A stretch of DNA of 64,000 nt. It comes from Clostridiales bacterium. Its GTDB lineage: Bacteria > Bacillota > Clostridia > Oscillospirales > Acutalibacteraceae. How positions within the stretch are numbered: position 1 is the stretch's first letter; every line of letters begins with the position of its first letter. The stretch is taken from the NCBI GenBank assembly GCA_019422525.1, contig JAHZDE010000004.1, forward strand, positions 1 to 64,000, given 5' to 3'. The position numbers and the translations under genes are program-made. This document shows positions 58,344 through 64,000 of the stretch, one piece after another. The notes under the pieces are model-generated. The model ran no database searches, was not told where the DNA came from, and saw only the letters and a program-made list of their open reading frames with translations.

Positions 58344-60758
58344 TTATTTCAGCTCGGCAATGGTCACGCCGCTTTCGCCCTCACCGAAAACGCCCAGCCG
58401 GTAGCTTTTTATGGAAGGATGCTTTCGCAGATGCTGCTGCACCGCTGTCCGCAATGCGCCGGTTCCTTTGCCGTGAATAATGGTAATTTGATGAATCCCC
58501 GTCAAAATGGCGTGGTCAATGTACTGGTCCAAGGTCATCAGGGCTTCTTCCACCATCTGTCCCCGCAAATCCACCTCGTTAATGGAGCGTCCGCTTGGGC
58601 TTTCCTGTCCCTGTGCGCCCTTGGCAACGGAACGGGTAATCCGGCGCTCCCGGCGATTGGGTCCGGCAGGCGCTGTATTTTTCGGCTCCTTAATCAGCCG
58701 CAGATTGGACATGGGTACCCGGGTCTTGATAATACCCGCCTGTACCAATACCTGGTCGCCTTCCTTGGGCAGTTCCAGCACCACGGCCTTTTTGTCAATA
58801 TCGAAAATCAGCACATTGTCCCCTACCTGTAAGGGCCGGGGCAGTTTGTAGCCTTCGTCCTTCTTTCTGCCGTGCACCGGGTCGGCGGTATCCTCCAGCT
58901 TTTTCATGCCAGAGCGCAGGCGGGCTTTCTGTTCGGCAGAAAGGGTCTTGTTTTGCTGACGGCGCAGTTCATCCATCTCGTTGAGCAGGGTGTCAATCTG
59001 CGCCCGGGTACGGGCCACCAGCTGGGAGGCCTGCTGACGGGCTTTTTCCAGCTCCTGCCCGGCTTCTTTTTCCACCTGACGGCGTTTATCTTCCGCTGCC
59101 CGGCGGGCTTCTTCGGCTTCCCGGCGCAGCTGGTCCAGCTTTTTGCGCTCAAATTCCAACTTCTGGCGGCTGGATTCCAAATTCTGCACCACGTCCTCAA
59201 ACTGGGAGTTTTCCTCGGAAACCAGCGACTTTGCCCGGTCAACAATGGCGGGCTCCATGCCCAGCCGCAGGGAAATGGCGAAAGCGTTGGAACGTCCCGG
59301 CACACCAATCAGCAGACGGTAGGTAGGCCGCAAGGTGGCAACGTCAAATTCACAGCAGCCGTTTTCCACACCGGGGGTTTGCAGCGCATAGGCTTTCAGC
59401 TCCGCATAGTGGGTGGTGGCGGCCATGCGCACGCCTTTTTCCCGCAAGGCTTCCAAAATGGACATGGCCAGCGCCGCGCCCTCAATGGGGTCGGTACCTG
59501 CGCCCAGTTCGTCCAGCAATACCAGGCTTTTGTTGTTCGCCTGTCCCATAATCCGAATAATGTTGGTCATATGGGCAGAGAAGGTGGAAAGGGATTGTTC
59601 AATGCTTTGCTCGTCGCCAATGTCCACCAGCACCTGATCGAACACGGAAACCTCGCTCTCGTCCGCCACCGGCAGCATCAGGCCGCACATGGCCATCAAG
59701 GTCAGCAGGCCGATGGTTTTCAGCGAAACGGTTTTACCGCCGGTATTGGGGCCGGTGATGACCAAAGTATCGAAAGTTTCACCCAGGGAAATGTCGGTGG
59801 GCACGACCTTTTCTTTGGCAATCAGGGGATGCCGGGCCTGCTTCAAATTGATTCGGCCGGTATCATTGACCCGGGGCAAAGAGGCTTTCATTTTATAGGC
59901 CAAATTCGCCTTGGCAAAAATCACGTTCAGTTCCACCGCCGCCTGATAGCTTTGAATAATGCCATCGGCAAAGGAACCCACTTCACCGGAGAGTTCCAGC
60001 AAAATCCGCTCGATTTCCGCCTGCTCTTTGGAAAGGAGCACCCGGATTTCGTTGTTGGCTTCCACCACGCCCATAGGTTCCACAAACACGGTGGCGCCGC
60101 TGGAAGAGGTATCGTGAACCAGGCCGGGAATCTCGCCCCGACATTCGGCCTTGACCGGCACCACATAGCGCCCGGAGCGCATGGTGACGATAGGGTCCTG
60201 TAAGTATTTCTGATAGGCGGGGGAGCGGATCATTTTATCCAGCTGTTCCCGTACCCGGCCGGAAGCATTGCGGATTTTCCGGCGGATATTGGCCAGCTCC
60301 GAAGAAGCGTTGTCGGCAACTTCTTCCTCGTTTTGCACCACGGCAAAAATCCGCTCCTCCAAATATTTGTTGGGGGCCAGCGCTTCAAACCGCCAGTCAA
60401 TGCGGGTTTTCATGCCCTCACTTTTGCTGCGCCAGTCGGTAATCCCCCGGATATTCCGCAGCACGCCGCCGATACGCAGCAGTTCCGTCAAATTCAAAGT
60501 GCCTCCGGCTTCGGCCCGACGCAGGGCATTGGTCACATTTTTCAGCCCGCCAAAGGAAGGGGCGCCGAACCGTGCCATCATCACATAGGCGTCGTCGGTT
60601 TCCCCCAGCATCCGCTGCACCTCTTCGAGAGAGGAAACGGGCTTAATTTCCCGGGCCAGTGTGGCCGCGTCGTCACAGGCGGTTTCTTCGGCCAGCAGGT
60701 GGAGGATTTTGTCCAGTTCCACTGCCCGCCAATGCCGCCCGGCAATTTCGGTATTCAT
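58344..60758 (-). CDS. mutS2: Endonuclease MutS2 / ribosome-rescue factor
   Basis: An 804-residue MutS-like protein lacking the mismatch-binding domain. It has the ABC ATPase with GPNTGGKTVSLKTIG, STFSAHMTNIIRIM and DELGAGTDPIEG, a long coiled-coil (about 510-610), and a C-terminal Smr domain (EVDLRGQMVEEALMTLD, then IIHGKGTGALR). In B. subtilis MutS2 splits collided ribosomes, and in other bacteria it limits recombination. It follows recO in the run. Confidence 0.95.
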   Translation of the reverse strand: MNTEIAGRHWRAVELDKILHLLAEETACDDAATLAREIKPVSSLEEVQRMLGETDDAYVMMARFGAPSFGGLKNVTNALRRAEAGGTLNLTELLRIGGVLRNIRGITDWRSKSEGMKTRIDWRFEALAPNKYLEERIFAVVQNEEEVADNASSELANIRRKIRNASGRVREQLDKMIRSPAYQKYLQDPIVTMRSGRYVVPVKAECRGEIPGLVHDTSSSGATVFVEPMGVVEANNEIRVLLSKEQAEIERILLELSGEVGSFADGIIQSYQAAVELNVIFAKANLAYKMKASLPRVNDTGRINLKQARHPLIAKEKVVPTDISLGETFDTLVITGPNTGGKTVSLKTIGLLTLMAMCGLMLPVADESEVSVFDQVLVDIGDEQSIEQSLSTFSAHMTNIIRIMGQANNKSLVLLDELGAGTDPIEGAALAMSILEALREKGVRMAATTHYAELKAYALQTPGVENGCCEFDVATLRPTYRLLIGVPGRSNAFAISLRLGMEPAIVDRAKSLVSEENSQFEDVVQNLESSRQKLEFERKKLDQLRREAEEARRAAEDKRRQVEKEAGQELEKARQQASQLVARTRAQIDTLLNEMDELRRQQNKTLSAEQKARLRSGMKKLEDTADPVHGRKKDEGYKLPRPLQVGDNVLIFDIDKKAVVLELPKEGDQVLVQAGIIKTRVPMSNLRLIKEPKNTAPAGPNRRERRITRSVAKGAQGQESPSGRSINEVDLRGQMVEEALMTLDQYIDHAILTGIHQITIIHGKGTGALRTAVQQHLRKHPSIKSYRLGVFGEGESGVTIAELK

Positions 60759-60876
60759 ATGTTTGTACCTCCAAAGAGAATAAAACCTGTTTATCTATCT
60801 GTATCAACCTGTTCCACTGTACGCGTGATAAAAGGAAAGAAATAAAACTCCGTCATAACGCGGGCAGGGACATTTT

Positions 60877-61623
60877 TTATGCTTCCATCTGATGGTAAAA
60901 TTCCAGTGTGGAAAAACTGCGCTGCAATGTATGTATCACATACCGCTCCGACGCCTTGGCCACCTGCTTCAAGCCCTCCGGGGAAAGCTGAAAAGAAAAC
61001 AGCTTGTCAAAATCCGCATAAATGCTGTGGCGCAGCGCCGTTACCATCCCCTTTTGCAGAGGAATCGCTTCTTCCGAAAGCCCCCGGGCACAATTGGTAC
61101 ATAGCAACGTGCCGGAACGGGGCAAAAACAGCATGGTGTCCGCCTCATAGCAGCCGCAGCCCTGACAGTACAATAAATCCGGCATGTAACCGGAAAAGCT
61201 CATCATCCGCATTTCCACCACCATTTTCAGCAGCAGCGGCGGCCGGGTATTCTTGGAAAGAAAATACAGCCCGTTGAGCATCAGCCGCAGGTAGTCCTCC
61301 GCCGGGCTTTCCTCCGGGGCCAGCACGCCCACCAGCTCGCAGAAATATTGGGCCAGCGCCAGCCGGGAAATATCTTCCCGCAGGCCGAAAAAGCTCTCTT
61401 TGGGCCGGGCGTCGTCAATGATGACCCGCTCCCGGCCCTTAAACACAGAGAACTGGGAATAACACAGCAAACTGGTACCGGAAGCCTTAGCACTGCGAAT
61501 GGTTTTGGCCTGTTTGGCAAATCCCCGAAGAATCCCCGCACTGCGGGTGAGCAGCGTTACCAGCCGGTCGCTCTCCCCCACGGTCTGCTCCCGGATGACC
61601 AGCCCGTCCGTTTCGATTCGCAT
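60877..61623 (-). CDS. recO: DNA repair protein RecO
   Basis: A 248-residue protein that loads RecA with RecR. It has an N-terminal OB-fold (DGLVIREQTVGESDRLVTLLT) and a C-terminal helical domain with a zinc finger (CQGCG...CTNC, four Cys). It matches the family in length. Its first about 45 codons are overlapped by a YqzL-like ORF in another frame. Confidence 0.93.
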   Translation of the reverse strand: MRIETDGLVIREQTVGESDRLVTLLTRSAGILRGFAKQAKTIRSAKASGTSLLCYSQFSVFKGRERVIIDDARPKESFFGLREDISRLALAQYFCELVGVLAPEESPAEDYLRLMLNGLYFLSKNTRPPLLLKMVVEMRMMSFSGYMPDLLYCQGCGCYEADTMLFLPRSGTLLCTNCARGLSEEAIPLQKGMVTALRHSIYADFDKLFSFQLSPEGLKQVAKASERYVIHTLQRSFSTLEFYHQMEA

Positions 61624-61738
61624 TTATGCCGTCCTCCTTCATGCTTTCCGCCTCGCAGCGGTGCAGGCGGCTATATTGCAGATACGCCTCCACACTGCCT
61701 GTGCGGCAAAAACATTCCCACGCAGTCCGTTCATCCAT
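61487..61738 (-). CDS. YqzL-like small protein overlapping recO
   Basis: Its first 25 residues (MDERTAWECFCRTGSVEAYLQYSR) match the YqzL pattern W-x-x-F-x-x-T-G-x-x-x-A-Y-L-x-Y. YqzL genes normally encode about 47 residues between era and recO, exactly this place. Here the frame stays open for 83 codons and runs 137 bases into recO in another frame, so either the C-terminus is extended or a stop has been lost. The first half is the likely functional part. RBS evidence is moderate. Confidence 0.6.
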   Translation of the reverse strand: MDERTAWECFCRTGSVEAYLQYSRLHRCEAESMKEDGINANRNGRAGHPGADRGGERPAGNAAHPQCGDSSGICQTGQNHSQC

Positions 61739-61854
61739 GGTCACGCCTCCTTGCCTTTTATAAATAGAGTATTTGTAAAAGGCCCCGGGGTATGAATGGA
61801 AAATAATTGTTTGTTCGCCTTTTTCCGGCAGACTTTTCGCCGGATTTATGGTAT

Positions 61855-62775
61855 TCAGCCGTTAAAATCCGTTTTGTCATAGCCGAGGGTATGGAGCACC
61901 GCTTCCCGGTTGCGCCAGTCCTCCTTGACCTTGACCCACAGTTTCAAATTGATTTTGCATCCGAAAAACTTTTCCATGTCCTGCCGGGCATAGGTGCCCA
62001 CCTTTTTCAGCATGGATCCGCCTTTTCCGATAATAATTCCCTTGTGGCTTTCCCGCTCGCAGAAAATCACCGCGTCAATATCCGTTGCGGAGCCGTCTTC
62101 CCGCTCGCGCATCCGCTCCACAGCCACAGCGGTTCCGTGGGGGATTTCCCTGTCCAGCAGGCGCAATAGCTTTTCCCGGACCATTTCGGCAGCCAGCACC
62201 CGCTCGGGCTGGTCGGTCAGGGTATCCTCGTCAAAGAAATGGCCGCCGGGCTGGCACAGTTTTTCCAGCTCCCCAATCAGTTCTTCCACGCCGCTGCCGT
62301 CCTGGGCAGAAACGGGCACCACGGCCTCAAAGGGGAACAGGGCGGAAAGCTCCACAATCTGCCCCATCAGCTGGGACTTATCCTCCAGCAAATCAATTTT
62401 GTTAATGGCCAGCAATGCAGGCATCCCGGACTTTTGAAAACGCTCGATTAAATCCCGGTCGGCAGGGGAAATTTTCTCTCCGGCCTCCACCACCAGCAGC
62501 CCGGCGTCCACATTGGCCACCGACTCGGTGACGGACTTGACCATATAATCCCCTAACCGGCTGCGGGACTTATGCAGGCCGGGGGTATCCAGAAACACCA
62601 GCTGATTTTCGCCCCGGGTGAGCACGCCCATAATCCGGGTACGGGTAGTTTGGGGCTTACTGGACACAATCGCCACTTTCTGGCCCAGCATCCGATTTAA
62701 CAGGGAAGATTTTCCCACATTTGGTCTTCCTACAATGGCGACAAAGGCCGCCTTATCTTCCTGACGGTATTCCAT
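61855..62775 (-). CDS. era: GTPase Era
   Basis: A 306-residue GTPase acting in 30S assembly and 16S rRNA maturation. The G1 motif is GRPNVGKSS, with DTPGL (G3) and NKID (G4), and a C-terminal KH domain with IIIGKGGSMLKKVG. It sits in the Firmicutes ybeY-dgkA-era-yqzL-recO run, normally with cdd between dgkA and era; here a SdpI-like gene takes that place. Confidence 0.96.
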   Translation of the reverse strand: MEYRQEDKAAFVAIVGRPNVGKSSLLNRMLGQKVAIVSSKPQTTRTRIMGVLTRGENQLVFLDTPGLHKSRSRLGDYMVKSVTESVANVDAGLLVVEAGEKISPADRDLIERFQKSGMPALLAINKIDLLEDKSQLMGQIVELSALFPFEAVVPVSAQDGSGVEELIGELEKLCQPGGHFFDEDTLTDQPERVLAAEMVREKLLRLLDREIPHGTAVAVERMREREDGSATDIDAVIFCERESHKGIIIGKGGSMLKKVGTYARQDMEKFFGCKINLKLWVKVKEDWRNREAVLHTLGYDKTDFNG

Positions 62776-62816
62776 GCATAACTCCTTTTATCATTTGATT
62801 TATCAATCCATTTTCT

Positions 62817-62844
62817 ATTCTAACAAAAATTATCTTGCAGCCAA
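62817..62844 (-). promoter_or_regulatory. Candidate promoter of era
   Basis: On the minus strand TTGGCT (62844-62839), a 16-base spacer and TAGAAT (62822-62817), about 40 bases before era. A palindrome ATATCC-GCGT-GGATAT (62847-62862) lies just upstream of the -35. Confidence 0.4.
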
Positions 62845-62869
62845 AAATATCCGCGTGGATATAACGCCC

Positions 62870-63202
62870 CTATTTTTTCCGCAGCAATGTTAGCGGTACC
62901 ACTATCACTGTACCAACCGCCACGATTGCCAGAGCGAAAAATATCCCCAGGCAAACCCTAAACGGAGCTTTCACCAGCCACAACACGGCCATCATCAGCC
63001 AGACAACTCCCCCACACACCAGAGATAGTGTTCCGGCTGTCCGGTTGGCAAACTCCCAGGTTTCGAGGCTTTTCTCGGCATCTTCTACATGGTATCCCAC
63101 TTGGGTCGATGGATAGACGGAATGTTTTTTAAGCACACCCCATCCCACTACCAAAAGAATCAAACCCAATACAGCATAAACAAGCAAAAGTCCCGGTTTC
63201 AT
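62870..63202 (-). CDS. SdpI-like membrane protein
   Basis: A 110-residue protein with three transmembrane segments. Between the first and second helix lies VGYHVEDAEKSLETWEFANRTAG, close to the SdpI/YhfL signature (VGYR...S...W.FAN). SdpI in B. subtilis is the immunity protein and signal relay for the SdpC killing factor; other family members are uncharacterised membrane proteins. It begins at ATG 63202 behind AAAGGGGA. It lies between dgkA and era, bounded by a terminator (63335-63365) and the era promoter region. No toxin gene is nearby, so immunity is only one possibility. Confidence 0.7.
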   Translation of the reverse strand: MKPGLLLVYAVLGLILLVVGWGVLKKHSVYPSTQVGYHVEDAEKSLETWEFANRTAGTLSLVCGGVVWLMMAVLWLVKAPFRVCLGIFFALAIVAVGTVIVVPLTLLRKK

Positions 63203-63334
63203 CCTGACCGTCCCCTTTCGGTTGATAGAAAGCTGCAAACTTTCCCTGTACCGCTGCTTCCTATTGTAATCCACCGCCGCCAGCGTGTCAAACCCTTCCG
63301 GGTGTTTCTCATAAATTTTACACCATACAAAATC

Positions 63335-63366
63335 AGCTTCCACCCCATCTACAGGGCGGAAGCCGA
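63335..63366 (-). terminator. Probable terminator after dgkA
   Basis: AGCTTCCACCCC (63335-63346) pairs with GGGCGGAAGC (63354-63363) imperfectly; on the minus strand it is followed by TGATTTTGT. It sits 8-40 bases beyond the dgkA stop. Confidence 0.5.
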
Positions 63367-63374
63367 TTCATTTT

Positions 63375-63869
63375 CTATTTATGGTGCAGCATATGCAGTC
63401 TTTCCAGTATCGGCCCCGGTCCCCAGTGGATAAACGCCAGCGCTGCCACCACCGACAGCGCAAGCATTGGCAGCCGCCACCAGCAGGCTGTGAAAAACTT
63501 CCAAATCACCGGAAATACCTCCGGCTTCCAGAACAAACACACGCCCACCCCGATGGCAAACAACGCGCATACCAGCACCGCCCCGGCCGCCGTATCCTTC
63601 ACGACTCTGGCCCACTGGCTGAACCCTTGGGTATCCCTGTCACACAGCCGCTCAATCGAGGTATTCACCACCTCGGCACACAGCACCAGCCCAAAGGTGA
63701 GGAATAATACGGCATATTCTGTAGCGCCCAACCCGAAAAAAACGGAAAACCCCGCTACATATATGGCCGCCACCGTGTGGGTACGCATATTTCTTTCCTG
63801 CACAAGGCAATACCCGATTCCCTGTACCGCTGCCCACAGGCTCTTATAAAAAGGCCTTTTATGACTCAT
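63375..63869 (-). CDS. dgkA: Diacylglycerol/undecaprenol kinase family protein
   Basis: A 164-residue membrane kinase. The family motifs ERNMRTH and AEVVNTSIERLCD are present, with four or more hydrophobic segments. In Gram-positive bacteria this enzyme phosphorylates undecaprenol for cell-wall precursor transport. The protein is about 40 residues longer than typical, with an added C-terminal hydrophobic hairpin (PVIWKFFTACWWRLPMLAL). ATG 63869 overlaps the ybeY end by 11 bases. Confidence 0.88.
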   Translation of the reverse strand: MSHKRPFYKSLWAAVQGIGYCLVQERNMRTHTVAAIYVAGFSVFFGLGATEYAVLFLTFGLVLCAEVVNTSIERLCDRDTQGFSQWARVVKDTAAGAVLVCALFAIGVGVCLFWKPEVFPVIWKFFTACWWRLPMLALSVVAALAFIHWGPGPILERLHMLHHK

Positions 63870-64000
63870 CGCCAAAGGTATAAGCGCTGGAAGCAGGCAG
63901 TCCCAGCATGCTCATAACGTTCTCTTCCTTTTCGCGCATACGGACCCGCTCGATGCCGCCGTTTTCGTGGTCATAGCCCAGCAGATGCAGCATGGAATGA
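63859..64000 (-). CDS. ybeY: Endoribonuclease YbeY (C-terminal part, cut by window edge)
   Basis: The final 47 codons of the 16S rRNA maturation endonuclease. HSMLHLLGYDHE is the YbeY zinc motif (H-x3-H-x5-H) and ends the family in the usual way. The remainder lies outside the window. It is followed by dgkA with an 11-base overlap. Confidence 0.9.
   Translation of the reverse strand, partial: HSMLHLLGYDHENGGIERVRMREKEENVMSMLGLPASSAYTFGDES

Overview
The window reads as chromosome of a moderately GC-rich, low-GC-phylum (Firmicutes/Bacillota) anaerobe of class Clostridia, probably a gut Oscillospirales member. The signs are AGGAGG-type ribosome sites, many TTG/GTG starts, Gram-positive markers (divIVA, sepF, ylmH, gdpP, RNase J, mutS2, secG-rnr) and the sporulation pair yaaL(DUF2508)-bofA. 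The family-level placement is inference. No insertion sequence, prophage, CRISPR array or rRNA is visible; there is one tRNA (Ser-GGA, 5628-5713).

Layout. 1-626: an uncertain gene tail and a low-molecular-weight protein phosphatase. 751-5435 (minus): a five-gene operon of circularly permuted ATP-grasp ligase, alpha-E protein, transglutaminase and two AstE/AspA-like metallohydrolases, one of which has lost catalytic residues. 5628-7965: tRNA-Ser, a siroheme reductase and a divergent LysR regulator with a clear palindrome. 8047-9396: a membrane YcxB-like protein. 9704-15559 (minus): a xylan/xylose utilisation block (DUF4867, xylulokinase, GH3 glycosidase, aldose epimerase). 15970-17696: an unassigned three-gene operon (two small helical proteins and a membrane protein with four 32-residue Pro/Gln repeats plus a zinc ribbon).

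17796-31710 (minus): a long, tightly packed housekeeping run, in transcription order miaB, ylbF, mutS, a GNAT acetyltransferase, mutL, miaA, a HlyD-like adaptor, yggS, sepF, ylmH, divIVA, lspA and rluD, joining mismatch repair, tRNA modification, cell division and lipoprotein processing. 31910-36712: a more variable stretch with a degenerate YhfC-like membrane protein, a 481-residue HTH regulator, a DUF6291 protein behind a structured leader, yaaL-bofA, and a 79-residue protein behind a strong promoter followed at once by a terminator-like hairpin.

36839-46670 (minus): secG-rnr, an atypical type II topoisomerase pair, and hpt-ftsH. 46720-54198: rnj, gdpP, rplI, dnaB and tilS; rnj has a strong promoter about 320 nt upstream of its GTG start. 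54740-57514: a cysteine desulfurase (plus), then tadA and a CPBP protease (minus). 57670-64000 (minus): ybeY (cut by the window edge), dgkA, a SdpI-like protein, era, a yqzL-like ORF overlapping recO, recO, mutS2 and a small anchored lipoprotein-like protein.

The best candidates for something not yet described are the 0.7-5.4 kb ligase/transglutaminase operon with its paired active and dead metallohydrolases, the 15.9-17.7 kb membrane/zinc-ribbon operon, and the structured RNA leaders at 34.65 and 36.39 kb. Most long ORFs on the strand opposite known genes are codon-bias shadows and are left out.
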